The notes beneath the pieces were generated by a model that made no database searches, was not told the origin of the DNA, and saw only the letters and a list, made by a program, of their open reading frames with translations. From Septoria linicola (taxonomy: Eukaryota > Ascomycota > Dothideomycetes > Mycosphaerellales > Mycosphaerellaceae): DNA of 64,000 nucleotides. The stretch lies in the NCBI GenBank assembly GCA_024114885.1, contig CP099419.1, positions 3,224,001 to 3,288,000 on the forward strand. Reading direction: 5' to 3'. Shown here piece after piece: positions 53,213-64,000 of the stretch (position 1 is the stretch's first letter; every line of letters starts with the position of its first letter). The position numbers were made by a program, and so were the translations under genes.

Positions 53213-55550
53213 TTAGTCTGCCATTCTCCACGCTGGCAGCCATTTGAGGTGCTTCCATTGCTGATTGCTGCCCTCCATGCCGAAGCAGAAGGCTCGGAAC
53301 AGCCAGAACATGCCGATCGTGACGGCATATAATGCAGCAAAGATGCCGACCTGCACGCCCTTGTGTAGTGATCGTGTCGTCCAGTCGATGCAGAAGCCAA
53401 AGCATAGAATGGCAAAGTAGAGCGCTGGGTAGTAGTGATGGACATAGGTCACACGCGCCATCGCGAGGAAAGGCATGTAGTGCAGGAACCAACCAATGAC
53501 CGGGTAAATGCCGGCATATTGGAAGTGGTCTAGGTCCTTCCACGTAAGCTCGTCGTATCCACGCTGCCATCGGATAGCGTACCATGCGAACAGGCCGACG
53601 AAAAAGGCGAGAGAAGCTGTGGAGCCCCAGTAGACGAATGGGTTGCCCAGCAGGAAGTACTTGACAATGTTATCGTCCCAGCCGCACATACGGAGACCGA
53701 CATTCAGCAGCGGCCACTGCCATGGTGCAGATGCGAGATCGTCTTGCTTGTCGGGATCTGGTACGAGCGCGTTGTTGGAAGTCATCATGGCAACGTTGAG
53801 GTGAACAAAGTCGCGGAAGAAAGGAGATTTGTATTGCCCTGGGTCGCCAGCAGGAACTATACTTTTGGTCAGCCATGTTCAGTCTTGCGATCAAAGGTCG
53901 TCACTTACGTCTCTCGTTGACATGCGATTCAACGTTCCAGTGGGTGTATACGTCGCGGGGCTTGTTCTCCTTCACACAAGTAGTCTCGATCTGCTTAAAA
54001 CCCCACTGTGGCAGATTCACGTTGCCAGCGCGGAGGTAGCAGTTTAGATCTCTGTGCTTGAGGCGGAAAGCAGTAGTCAAAGTGCGGAGCTTCGAGTAGT
54101 CGTAAGAGGACGCATCATTAACAACCTCCACAATCCAATGGTCTTTCGTATCTCCCACAGTCAGGTTACCATAGCAAGAAACTTCGTGGTCGGCCTTTGT
54201 GACTGGTGCAGCGACTTGGTGGGAGTGCAGGTTGCGGCCAGTCTGAGCGTGAATGAGACGAATCTCAGCCTTGTCACCAACGAATCTGAGTGGTCCCTCT
54301 GGATCGTAGTCGGGCTCGTTGCGGTTTGGGTAGAAGAACCAGTCGTTGTTGGCGTCCTTGTGGTGGTAGCAGGTGATTTGCTGCTGGTTAGATCCCTCAG
54401 GGTAAGTCTGAACGTGGGAGTGCAACAGACCACCTCCATAGCCCATGTTCTTCAAAGTGGCACGGGAGCCATATGCTACCTCCAGCGGGCTGTCCTTTCC
54501 GACCTCTGTGCCCTTCAGATTGGCCTGGAATAGGGACGACATTTGCGCGTCTCCTGGACCACTGTTCTCCAGGATTAGGAAATGCATGTAGAAAGAGAAC
54601 ATGTAGACAATCATTGGAATGACAATCAGACCAATGATACGGAATCCGACGTGCGCGGCGAGTTCGATCTTTGGCATCTTGAGGTCTCCGAACTTGTTCC
54701 ATAGGTCTTCAATTGTGTAGAGTCCAACGAGCGCAGTTCCGAACATGCCTACCCACTTGACACTGCATACGCAGCCGATAGAGAGACCAGTCATGCCCAG
54801 CCAGAATGCCCATCCTACGGAGAAAGGGTCGTATCGCTGGTTGTGGAATTTGGCCCAAGTGAAGATCGTGGTGAAGGTGAAGAACAGAAGCATGCTGTCC
54901 AGCAGGATGAATCTGCTAATGGTGGTGTAGCTGTTCTCAAACAGCACCATCATCGTCACCAGCCAGACTGTGGGCTTCTTGAAGTGAAGCTCCTTTGCAG
55001 TAAAGTATGCCAGCGGAATGCAGAGCGCGCCGAATGCCGCATTGAACACGCGCATAAACGTGTAGTCCAGCTCTTCAGGGTATTTCTCGCCGCTCTTGAA
55101 TTCGAAGGAGCCATTATAGCCTGCGAGGTAGCCGGACAATCCGACAAGCATCTTTCCAAGGGGAGGGTGAACATCGAAGTAGAACTCGCGCTTGAGATAG
55201 TGCGATCCGAACTTGCCGAAATGTGCTTCGTCCCAAGTCACGATGTCGGAGATGCCAATCTTCCACATGCGCGTGAAGAAGGCCAGGGCTGTAAAGATGA
55301 TCGGCGCGATGAGGAATTCGTAGTCGTCGAGCGTCTCGAAGAAGGAGTTTGCCTTGAAACAGATGAATTAGTCTACCATTCCCTTGGCAGTGAATGATGT
55401 CTATACCTTTTGCTTGGTCTTCTTGTCCAGCTGGTTGCTGACTGCTTTGGGCACGTAGCTACCATTCGTCTGGCCCACGTTGCGTTTCCGCAGCTCAGCC
55501 TGCGCGTCAATGCCCGTTGACGAGGCATTGCCGTTTGTGGTGGCCGCCAT
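53213..55550 (-). CDS. pmt2: Protein O-mannosyltransferase, PMT2 family
   Basis: Three exons, 55550-55407, 55352-53909 and 53856-53213 (introns 54 and 52 bp), give 743 residues, normal for Pmt2. The luminal loop after the first membrane helix has the catalytic Asp-Glu in TWDEAHFGKFGSHYLKREFY and the conserved FDVHPPLGKML. Multiple membrane helices follow, then the MIR-repeat region (about 330-520) with GGGLLHSHVQTYPEGSNQQQ and LRFVGDKAEIRL-like strands. The Pmt2-type C-terminal block includes HLNVAMMTSNNALVPDPDKQD, PWQWPLLNVGLRMCGW, and YVHHYYPALYFAILCF. The enzyme transfers mannose from dolichyl-phosphate-mannose to Ser/Thr in the ER and usually works as a heterodimer with a Pmt1-type partner. 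Confidence 0.95.
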
Positions 55551-56647
55551 GATGGCGGACAATGTGGTGGAAGAGTGTTTGGCGCTTCGTGTGCTCGTGC
55601 TCGAGTCGGAACAGCTCGCAAGGTTGTCGTGACTGCCGCAAAGGCTGAAGAAAGAGCCTCGAGGTTGGACCCCTGGCTGGCTGAGAAGGATGAGAGGAAA
55701 GGGAAAAAGCTGAGGCTAGAAGAAGCGTAAGTCAGAAACTAAACATGAATAAAAGTAAGAGAAGGTGTGCAATGAACAATGCACTCGATGGTGAAGGAGA
55801 GACCCCTTTCACAGCTTCGTGTTGTGTAGTAGGTGGCCTTTGTGAAGCCAGCTACCAAGAATGAATTGTAGCGGTAGCGGGAACGCGCAAGGCACAGAAA
55901 AGGGTGTGATCCACTTCAGCCCTTCCAGCTAGAATACGCGCAACGTGGCTGTAGCCGTGACGCTTGATGAGGCGCTAGAATCGCTGGCGTGTCGATGGTC
56001 AACACTACTCTCCAATGTTAGATCGGACTACAGTCCGTTCGTTGACTGTTCGTACACGTTCGATGCTTGATTTTCAGTCGAGGTTGCAGGGTTGTTGACA
56101 TGTACAGTCTAGAACTCCCCCAAGACGTTCGGTGAATGCACGGATAATACGCTCACTACATGGGCGTGAACAACCTTCTGGCACATGCATGCCGCTCACA
56201 TTGAAAACAATCACGATACAGAACGGACACACGAATCGACACATGTTCTTAGTGAAAAGCAAGATCGATTGCTAAATATATAGCAAGAAGAGCGGGGGTA
56301 TTACTCAATGTGAACTCCGAAATCCAATGCAGTGTCTTCGCTACGCAGAAACCCAGCCAACGATCTGTGGGAGCCGAGAACAGTGCTCGCATATCCTCCA
56401 TCCTGTCACATGCATAGCCGCCTTGATCAATGTCCATGCCATTCGTAAAGTCATCCAAGTAGACCACTGCTGCCAGAGAGTGCTACATTCATGTCCCATA
56501 TCCCCATCATCAAAAACGCCGTGCTGTAATTCAAGTCGTGCAATCTGTTGCGACGGAACGCGCACAATTAGAAAACCGTAGTAAAGGTATCGGACAGTCA
56601 ATCTCCAAATCCTTGCAACGCAGCCTGTCTCCGTGCCTTCGAATAGC
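55551..56647. other. Intergenic, about 1.1 kb
   Basis: Holds the pmt2 promoter and the 3' end of the SWIRM gene. Nothing else recognised. Confidence 0.5.
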
Positions 56648-57796
56648 TCAGTCCAAATACTTCTCGAACCAGTGCCTGTCAAACCAGCCGACATCGTTAA
56701 ACGACTGCCAGAGCTTGCTGACTTTGTTGACGTCGACACTGGCGCAATTCTGGGCCGATGTCTTGTTGAACTCCTTGTTCTCTTTGAGGAACTTGACTTT
56801 CTCCTGGAAGATAAGACGCTTCACTTGCAAGTATTTCTCACATTTGAGTCGTAAAATAGAAGCAATCCCTCGCTCCTGGGGATGGAGATGAAAAAGATCA
56901 GGATCCTGGCCGATGTCTTGCACATTCTTGTTCCCCCATTCGCAGCGGAGCTTTGGCTCCATCTGATCAAGAGACTCAATTGGTGGGCAGTAGTCAGGAA
57001 TATCCGTCCATAGCTGATCCTTCTTCTCAACGACCTTGCTGGGAGGCTGACGGGTGCGAGGCTTTGGCTGAGCAGCGACATTGGCGGGGGTCGACGTCTG
57101 TCTGCTGTGCCGTCGGCTCGCATGAGTCTTGCTTGGTTCCTCCGTCTTGTTTGCTCGAGATCGTCTTGTTGGAGAACATGTGGTGTTGCCCGTTCCCACT
57201 CGAGCAGTGGTCGATGAGGTCTGGCTAGGCTTGGTCACTCGTGATCGGCCCAAGCTCTCGAGGAGTCGCAGAGTATGCGAGTCGCGCTTGGTTGGAAGGG
57301 CTGTTGGCAGCGGTAGCTTACGCGCCTCGAGTTTCGCCCGCTTCAACTCTTCGATGTGCGCCATACACTCCCTCCAGTAGCCCACAGGATCGGCGTTGTA
57401 CCGCTGTACAAACCCAACAGCACCACTTGATTCGGGATAATTGTTGACCGATATCCAGTGCGGATTTGAGATGATTTCTTGCCGGCTTTTCGTAACTGGT
57501 GCAGTGGCGACGGAGACTTTCGATGAGGTATCCGGTTCTGGAGTGGCTCTTGGTGTAGTGTTGGTCCCGAACAGGGGAGCGACAGCCTGATCGTCGTTTG
57601 CGCCTGGATAGAGGACAGGATCTTCGCTGACTGGAGCAACCGTTCGTAATGCAGGCGACTCCGGTGGTGACCGGGGCGCTATCGGGCGCACTGGCTGCTT
57701 GTCCTCGAAACTGTCTATCGTTGGCTCTTCTGGTGTGAGCAAGTGTGATGCTGGACCCATTCTCTGCTTCCCTTCTCGTGACTGTGACAATGCCAT
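56648..57796 (-). CDS. SWIRM-domain protein (Fun19-like)
   Basis: Single exon, 382 residues from the ATG at 57796. Residues 1-260 are low-complexity, rich in Pro, Ser, Arg and Lys. The C-terminal about 100 residues form a SWIRM domain: DYCPPIESL, LHPQERGIASILRL, CEKYLQVKRLIFQEKV and a final VNKVSKLWQSFNDVGWFDRHWFEKY helix. This C-terminal position with a disordered front resembles yeast Fun19 and S. pombe Laf-type proteins linked to the Rpd3L histone deacetylase complex. SWIRM domains bind DNA or histone tails. The chromatin role is a family inference; no other domain is present. Confidence 0.85.
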   Translation of the reverse strand: MALSQSREGKQRMGPASHLLTPEEPTIDSFEDKQPVRPIAPRSPPESPALRTVAPVSEDPVLYPGANDDQAVAPLFGTNTTPRATPEPDTSSKVSVATAPVTKSRQEIISNPHWISVNNYPESSGAVGFVQRYNADPVGYWRECMAHIEELKRAKLEARKLPLPTALPTKRDSHTLRLLESLGRSRVTKPSQTSSTTARVGTGNTTCSPTRRSRANKTEEPSKTHASRRHSRQTSTPANVAAQPKPRTRQPPSKVVEKKDQLWTDIPDYCPPIESLDQMEPKLRCEWGNKNVQDIGQDPDLFHLHPQERGIASILRLKCEKYLQVKRLIFQEKVKFLKENKEFNKTSAQNCASVDVNKVSKLWQSFNDVGWFDRHWFEKYLD

Positions 57797-59704
57797 AACT
57801 GATTCTCACAAGTTTCAACCGGAGGAGACGGAGGGTCTGCCCATGCAAGAGTGCAGTGAGTCTTATATGGGCGGAGCAATGCGCGTGGCGAAGTTCGTCG
57901 CGTGAATGTGTTGTATGCTTGGCGAGTGTTGTCCGCCTAAGTCCGGATCGTGAGTCGAGCGGAAGAACAGGATCGCGCGGGGGTGGAGGGATGCGTCTGT
58001 AATATATGTAGTCGTCGTCAGAAGGTCCAATGATCAGTAATGAGTCTGGTCAGCAATGCAATAATTGGTACGCCTCTAGGCTGCTGAGTAGTGAAAGCTG
58101 AGGCCGCTGAGCCACCCGGAGTCAGAGGCAACTATGAGTTATCAGGCTCCCACGGCTGGTGACTGCAAGAACCTACAGATGACACAAACAGGGAAAGCGC
58201 AGGACCTAAGACAGGTTGGCAGGCTGGTGTCCGTGATTGGAAAGCAATGTGAATGCCCGATGCCCTTGTCATGTGCACGTTTCGCCCGACGACGAATGGG
58301 CCAGAAAGCTGGCGAGTCAATTGGCGAATCATCAACAAAAGCCCACGCGCCCGCGTCGCAATTCGTACACATTGGCTGCCTGGGATTGATCGAGTTGGGT
58401 AGCTCACATCTGAGTCACCTCCCACGCTGGCGGTGGCGAAATCTGGCGGCTGTATCGAACCCTAAAACGTCGAAAGTCCGGCATTGCTTTGAAGACGTCG
58501 TCAATGTCCAGGCATTTCCATCATCGACTGTCATCAGTCGGACGATGATCGCAACACTCTGGCAGCGTATCTTCGTCATCCGCGTAGAACATGCTGGCAT
58601 CCAAGGTGTTCGTTTGCTGCGCCACAGTGAGGCGGCCAAGACCGTCTGATAGGTGATCAAGGAGCTCGGAGACCGGTCATCTGTTTGCCTGTTCCAATGG
58701 CCCACAGCAGAGCTCGCAAATGGTGAGGCACACCCACCTTCACACCGGAGCAAGCAGCAGGCGTGGCCGTAACAGGACGCGAGAGAGCTCAATTAGTCCC
58801 GCACCTAAGCGGTGGCACGCAGCGCGCGCCTGCGTTCAATATTCCTTTGGAAGTCTCGTCGTTTATGCGAGTAGTGCCGCGAGGGTTCCTCGGTGTCAGC
58901 CCGTGTCAGGTCCGGAGGACGGATGACGAGTTGCATAATTGGTGCCATTGGAAGTTGCATTGACGAAGTACAGCTGACACCCTTCGGCATTGAGAGCTAC
59001 GTCGCATGCGACGAGCTGTGATCAACTGTGTGGGATGTCCATCTCTGACTTCAGTCGCCGAGGGAAGCCTCCGGTCAGCTGGACTCTGTGCTCTCGCATG
59101 TGAAATCAATGTGCTGGGCCGGGCTGCCTCTCGCCGGCAAACGCGACAAACGAGAAATGCGCTCTCTGTGTTTGGGAAGCTGCAGCGCGTGTCCGGTCTG
59201 TGTGCTGTTCGCGACGAGTAAGCGGCGCGTGTTGGATGAAGATTGGTTTGAGGATTCTGCGACCGTCGCTTGAGTCAAATTGGCCGTGCTTTCAGCCGCA
59301 TGACCTGCTTTTGGATCGTCGTCATTTACATCTGACCGAGGGCTCTGTGGACTCACGCAGACTGCCATCCAGTACACAATACGTGGGCATACAGTCACAC
59401 GGACCGGCGGTGAAGTGGCACGTCGATCTCAAGCAGCTGCTGGGCACTGAGGCACCAGGGCGTAAAGCTACATCCAGCGCATTATTGCACAGCCTGGAGA
59501 GGCCGCCAGTTTGACGCGTCAAGCATTGGAGAGCCATTGGATGCACAGTGCAGAGACGCATCGAATCAGCGTAAGAGATGCTATTTCGACATCGAAGGCT
59601 TATACGTGACATTAATCGGCCTCAATATTGACTGTCCAGTAGCGTCTATCGACACTGAGTAGGGACCGTACAGGCCGCAATTGTAGACCTGCCAGCACAA
59701 CAGT
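57797..59704. other. Intergenic, about 1.9 kb
   Basis: Divergent promoters of the SWIRM and SWIM genes. Frames up to about 170 codons (58134-58649) do not look coding, and no RNA gene was recognised. Confidence 0.5.
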
Positions 59705-60310
59705 ATGGCGTCCCAAGACATCACCCCTCGTCAATGGGCAACCTCATTGATCAAGTCAATTCCGCCTGCAGGCGCCAATGCCGCACAGGTGGCCAACCCG
59801 CTCCAAGACTTGCCCTCAGATGGCAGAAACATCCTCCTTACTCTGTATGCCTTGTTCGAGAAAGAGCTGCTGCCAGCGCTAGATCTGCTGGATCGAAATC
59901 TGGTCAGCCGTCTCAGAGTCACCTGCTCAGCTGGAGTAGCTGAGCAGGCTGAGCAGGTGGATGGTAAGCCTGGCTTCTATCTCGTCCGTTCAGCACAGCA
60001 ACACAATCATCGGAACCCGAACTATGAACACGTGAACTATTACGAAGTGCGGCTCGAGGCGTGGAGCTGCTCTTGTCCAGCGTTCACATTCTCAGCCTTC
60101 CCAGCTACCGACTATGAGACAGATGCGCAACACAGTGAGCACATGCCGCAGCTCATTGGCGGCCTGACACTTGGTGAAGACATGCCAGTCTGTAAGCATT
60201 TACTAGCTTGTGTGTTGATCGAGCATTGCAGTGTCTTTGCCCATTTTGTTCATGAGAAGGTAGTCTCATTGGAGGAACTTGCGGGCTGGTCTGCTGGATG
60301 GGGCGACTGA
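59705..60310 (+). CDS. sws1: SWIM zinc-finger protein, probable Shu2/Sws1 homologue
   Basis: Single exon, 201 residues. The SWIM signature CxC...CxHxxA is present as Cys122, Cys124, Cys163 and His165, with the C-K-H-L-L-A-C pattern that marks the Shu2/Sws1/ZSWIM7 group (A at the +3 position after His). A helical N-terminal region precedes it and a short helix ends the protein. Sws1/Shu2 partners with Rad51-paralogue subunits in the Shu complex, which promotes Rad51 filament formation during homologous recombination. The length and single SWIM motif fit. The symbol is inferred from the motif, so a different SWIM protein remains possible. Confidence 0.75.
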   Translation: MASQDITPRQWATSLIKSIPPAGANAAQVANPLQDLPSDGRNILLTLYALFEKELLPALDLLDRNLVSRLRVTCSAGVAEQAEQVDGKPGFYLVRSAQQHNHRNPNYEHVNYYEVRLEAWSCSCPAFTFSAFPATDYETDAQHSEHMPQLIGGLTLGEDMPVCKHLLACVLIEHCSVFAHFVHEKVVSLEELAGWSAGWGD

Positions 60311-60816
60311 GGACAGGTTCTCTTCTCCCTGGCCGTCATGAGCAACACCATCTCCCGGCTACTGCTTAGTTAAAGGGCACAAATGGATCAAGGGAATACC
60401 GCTAAACATCGCTCGCGATCGGTGATTGCTGGAGATCGAGATTGCTTGACTGCAACCTGAGCAGCCATTGCTCAAGACATGATGGCAGTGAATCGAGATA
60501 GTGGCGGAAGTTTGAGCTGTTGGGGCATTGATCGGAGGTGAAGTCAATTGAGAAGGACTGCGCATACTCACACGAGGAAGATTCAGACATCACCAATGCT
60601 TGATGGATCTACTCGTAACATGCCTTTGCGCGTTGCGGCGAGGCTGCGCAGTATCGCTGAATGATTCGCAGTAATGTACATACTCCAATGTATGATGATC
60701 GGCCAGCTTCAGTATGCTGGCGGCGCATGCATTGCGCATATCCAGACTCCATGAGCCTCCTGACGCCGTCGCTAATGCTTCGTCCCGCATGTATCATTAA
60801 TACCAGAGCTTTTGTT
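60311..60816. other. Intergenic between convergent genes
   Basis: 506 bp between the SWIM gene and rpn8. Nothing recognised. Confidence 0.5.
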
Positions 60817-62036
60817 TCAACCCTTCTTCTTGTTCTTGTCATCTTTCTTGGCCCCTTCTTTCGTAGAATCATCCGCTTTCTCCGACGCTCCATTGAGCAT
60901 CAGCTTCTCTTCCTTCTTGATGTCCTTGTCTTTCTTGTCTTCATCCTTCTTAGCGTCCTCATCTTCCTGTTGCCGCTTGTTCTGGATCTTGTTCTCTATC
61001 AGATCGTGGAAGGCGGTGATCGCTCTAATCAAGCTCGACAGGTAGATCGACATGAGCTGGTCGTTGGTCTTGATGCTCATTGCGCGCGCCAGCTCCGAGT
61101 TCTCCGTGGTCCCAGCCGACACTCCAACGGCTCCGTTCACGATACCGTTGAGAGAGGGAAGATCCTTGCCAACCTCCTTTGGCGTTGACAGATTCGGAAG
61201 CAGATTGAACACATCCTGAAGGTTGCCGAGAATGGCGTGATTCACAGGTAGATCGCCGTCGAGCACCTTTTGAAGGTACTTCCCGATATCTTGAAGGCGG
61301 AGATGCAGTCCCTGCAAGGACTCCAGCTGACTCGTTATCCTCGTGCTCAGAGTGCCGACTGCCACATCGCGGATGTCTCGTAGCAAATGCTCGACACCAA
61401 TCTCCTCGGCCTCCTCTGCTTCGATCGTGCTCGGGGTGTGTACGAATGTCTTTGCGGTAGTTGTGCCATCCTAGCAGGTATTAGTGATTTGCCTTTGCCG
61501 TTTCAGGCCATGATACCACATACATCTTTGATCTCCTCCACTGCAAAGTAGGCGTCCGTTGGGACACCGACTTCCTTTGGCTGAACATCGATGATGACCA
61601 GAAGAGGGTTGGGAGTGTACCGCTTGAAGAGCTCGTTGATCTCCAAATCGCTTGCCCTCAGCTTCGGCCCTGAGTGATACCATCCGATGAGCTTCTCGCG
61701 CGCGTTGACTTTCTTGAACATGTCGTTCATCGACTCGACGTAGTTGTGGTCCAGGAACCATACTGAAGGATCCTTCTCGTCTTCCTCGAAAGGTACTGTT
61801 TCGACAGGATTAGAATGTGGTTTCTCGCCTTACTCCATCATCACTCGCTCACCCGCAAAACTGTTTGACACTCTCACGCTCTTGCCATCATTCTGACCCA
61901 ACAGCACTCCGACTACACGTTTCCGCGTGCCTTTCGCTGAACGCCCATAATGATCTGCCGCTGAGAGAAGGACGAGCGGCGCAACGGAAACAGTGTGGTT
62001 GACGAGCTGCAGCGTCTCCGCTGTGGTCGCTGGCAT
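60817..62036 (-). CDS. rpn8: 26S proteasome lid subunit Rpn8 (MPN domain)
   Basis: Three exons, 62036-61853, 61795-61524 and 61470-60817 (introns 57 and 53 bp), give 369 residues. The MPN domain covers about residues 10-145: VAPLVLLSAADHYGRSA, VVGVLLGQND, the NSFAVPFEED junction made by splicing, and GWYHSGPKL where active JAMM enzymes have H-x-H, so this subunit is catalytically dead as expected for Rpn8. A helical C-terminal region follows and ends in a very Lys/Asp/Glu-rich tail (about 310-369) longer than in yeast. Rpn8 pairs with the deubiquitinase Rpn11. It is divergent from the HD-domain gene, 310 bp away. Confidence 0.95.
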
Positions 62037-62346
62037 CGTGGACGGCTCTGTGTGTGATGCAGTCGGTCTGGAGAGGCGGGCTGTGGACTGAGTGTGTCGG
62101 GGTTCGTGCTCTCGTGATGGCGTTGATTGTTTGCGAGACAAGAGAGCTCCAGGCAGGTCGGTGATGGCGTACGAGAGTTCCGTTGCTGAGAGTCCGTGCA
62201 TGAGATTAGAACTACTGACTTCATCTGGCGCGTCCGCTCAGCTCAGCTGCGAGGACGTGACTGAAGCCTAGCTACACCATTTGCATAAGAACGAGAACTT
62301 CTACCTGAAACCACTGCTTCCACCAACTTCAACTGACATCTCTACC
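62037..62346. other. Divergent promoter of rpn8 and the HD gene
   Basis: 310 bp between the two start codons. No proteasome-type (Rpn4-like) box was confidently recognised. Confidence 0.4.
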
Positions 62347-63030
62347 ATGGGCAGCATTCAGAGTGATGACAAAGAGGCGGTCGCTTTCGAGACGACCGAC
62401 CTATATCAGAACATCTATAAGTATGTGCAGGAGTACATGAGTCGCTACGATGCCTCGCACGACTTCAACCATATTCTGCGTGTCTTGTCTCTCGCTAGAT
62501 ACATACTTGCGGAGGAAACGAAAGCAAGACCAACCAAGCACTTTGATCAACAAGCTGTAATCCTTGGCGCTCTGCTCCACGACGTCGGCGACGAAAAGTA
62601 TATTCAGCCTGGCGAGAATGCTGAACAGCTGGTCTCGGCCCTACTCAGCAAGAACGGATGTCCTCCCAAGGACGTGGCAAAGATTGCGCTGATGGTGGAA
62701 AATGTTTCATACACCAACGAAACGAAGCGCCCACAGCTTGTCAAAGCACACATCAACTCACACCCGGAGCTCGCCATAGTTCAAGATGCGGATCGCCTGG
62801 ATGCTATTGGTGCTGTGGGAATCGGGCGTGTCTTTGCATTTGGTGCAGCCAAAGCACCGGATCGCGGACTACAAGGCAGCATCGATCACTTTGACGAAAA
62901 GCTGCTCAGACTGGAGAGCATGATGAAGACAGGAACTGGAAAGAGATTAGCTCGAGAGAGGACAGACAGGCTGAAGATGTTTTATCAGTGGTGGCAAGAC
63001 GAGACAGCGTTGGTGGTAAAGTCGCCCTGA
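62347..63030 (+). CDS. HD-domain phosphohydrolase
   Basis: Single exon, 227 residues from the ATG at 62347. The metal-binding HD motif is complete: an early His in HDFNHILRVLSLARYI (about residue 40), the His-Asp pair in LLHDVGDEKY (about 79) and a later Asp in VQDADRLDAIG (about 150). The size and motif layout match the yeast YGL101W/bacterial YedJ-like group of small HD hydrolases, for which nucleotide or metabolite phosphate cleavage is suspected. The substrate cannot be assigned. The C-terminal helical part (ARERTDRLKMFYQWWQDE) closes the fold. Confidence 0.88.
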   Translation: MGSIQSDDKEAVAFETTDLYQNIYKYVQEYMSRYDASHDFNHILRVLSLARYILAEETKARPTKHFDQQAVILGALLHDVGDEKYIQPGENAEQLVSALLSKNGCPPKDVAKIALMVENVSYTNETKRPQLVKAHINSHPELAIVQDADRLDAIGAVGIGRVFAFGAAKAPDRGLQGSIDHFDEKLLRLESMMKTGTGKRLARERTDRLKMFYQWWQDETALVVKSP

Positions 63031-63192
63031 GTGGCTTCCAGTGCTGCAAACGCTATGATGCAGGCCGGCACGGCAGGCATTACCGGCAGAGAGTGCTGAA
63101 TTGCGACACGATCCGGAAGATATTGATCTTCAATCTCCGTTGCCTGCTTGGAGTATAGAGGTTGTATCACGGGACAGTCCTCTATGCCATCA

Positions 63193-64000
63193 TCACGTGG
63201 CCACTCCGACCGGCTCAGTGTTCCTCCTGGCCATTGTCCTCCTGCCGAGCCCCTCGATAGTGTCTGCGAATGGCAGGCGTAGATCCATCGGAGACACTAT
63301 CCTCCGCAGCTCGTTCGAATACGCTGAGCCGGGAACCTCGATCCTGGCAGCAGCGCTTGCCACACTCCTTTGCCGAACCGACTGGCCTACACGTCGCATC
63401 GAGGCACTGTCCGATGACGCCTTCTCTCGACTACGATCGTGCGAAGTCGACGCGGCCGACTCCGTACGCTGTAGTCCATTTGCCTCATCGATCCTCTTTT
63501 GCAGCGCATCCTGCTCGTCTTTCTCCGCTTGTGCTGCCGCTACGCATCTTCTCCACATCCCGATGTTGGCAAGCACGATGCCCACGATGGCCCAGGCAAA
63601 AGAACGCCCAAGCACTGAGCGTGCATTGGGTTGCAGCCGTGTGTCCACACCTCAACAAGCAGGTTGTATGTATTGTACGCCGGCAAGGCAACGCCCCAGT
63701 GATAGAAGCCTGCGGTTAGAGCAAGAGGATATATCGTACTGCGAAGACATGTCAGCAGTTTCCAGCGGAGATCTTCTAGGTCTCACCTTGCAACATTGAT
63801 CACGACCCAAGTTACTAATGCAGAGTCGGCAGTGTCTTTGATGGGAGTCTCGATTCCGTTCTTCTTGAATTCGACACCTGATGACGGGTTCAGCACGCGG
63901 CAAGCACAGACTTACTCATAAAGAAGGGCACGAAAGACATTGGCACAAACGCCTAAAAAATTGTTCATCAGCTTGGTCTCATACACTGCGCAGGCGTACT
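63193..64000 (-). CDS. Partial, unrecognised membrane protein (runs off the window edge)
   Basis: Only the 3' part is in the window. Likely exons read AFVPMSFVPFFM (up to about 63916), then GVEFKKNGIETPIKDTADS with a hydrophobic helix (about 63883-63788), then TIYPLALTAGFYHWGVALPAY (from about 63739). A last frame ending at 63193 has a hydrophobic helix (SFAWAIVGIVLANIGMW), a charged coiled segment and a Ser/Arg-rich tail. I could not find a canonical intron that joins the last two pieces in frame while keeping that helix, so the 3' model is uncertain. It looks like a small multi-pass membrane protein; no family was recognised. Confidence 0.45.

Noticed and set aside
58134..58649. 171-codon frame in the SWIRM/SWIM intergenic region
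   Set aside because: Protein-like features are absent and overlapping frames of similar length occur on both strands.

Overview
The window is filamentous ascomycete (Pezizomycotina) nuclear DNA. Genes carry short introns (about 49-170 bp, GT...AG, often with a CTAAC or CTGAC branch site), and there is an inactivated, RIP-like repeat island. The gene set includes a Medusa-type developmental regulator, a CBM18-like secreted protein, a PMT2 mannosyltransferase and a PLM2/TOS4-like FHA protein. A Dothideomycete (Capnodiales/Mycosphaerellales-like) is my inference from overall gene character; the sequence alone does not prove it. All exon models were read by eye; every joined reading frame was checked for phase.

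Layout. Bases 1 to about 5,170 are a transposon graveyard. A minus-strand Ty1/copia gag-protease relic (about 1-1,560) is followed by a plus-strand Ty3/gypsy integrase-chromodomain relic (about 2,190-3,130), a minisatellite and unidentified degenerate coding sequence. CpA and TpG are almost absent and TpA is very common, as expected of repeat-induced point mutation. The island ends abruptly about 480 bp before a cullin gene. From 5.6 to 30.6 kb lie cullin-1, the ER P5A ATPase Spf1, a secreted tandem-repeat peptide precursor with Kex2 sites, a GFA/CENP-V zinc protein, a membrane-anchored double-UIM protein, a biotin-ligase N-domain protein, two paralogous degenerate RING proteins, an Ada-type metal-binding/AraC protein, a small CBM18-like secreted protein, an ACS-family MFS transporter and a Medusa regulator. 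About 4.1 kb of non-coding DNA lies upstream of the Medusa gene.

From 34.6 to 64 kb the window is dense housekeeping territory: Rrn7, eIF5A, Vps52, ubiquitin-L40, palmitoyl-protein thioesterase, a Tos4/Plm2 FHA protein, an HSPA12-like ATPase, an unknown protein, coproporphyrinogen oxidase, Pmt2, a SWIRM protein, a Shu2/Sws1-like SWIM protein, proteasome subunit Rpn8, an HD phosphohydrolase and a partial membrane protein. No biosynthetic cluster or operon is evident; neighbours are functionally unrelated.

Most notable: (1) the gene at 13464-14857, a signal peptide plus nine about 33-residue repeats in an alternating A/B pattern, with Kex2 KR sites only at dimer boundaries followed by STE13-like XA dipeptides; (2) a ubiquitin-L40 gene whose ATG start codon is split by an intron and followed by a 7-nt micro-exon; (3) two neighbouring relics with different mutation spectra, one having lost CpG as well as CpA; (4) a hevein-like domain that has lost both halves of a single disulfide; and (5) a pair of RING proteins sharing the same loss of zinc ligands.
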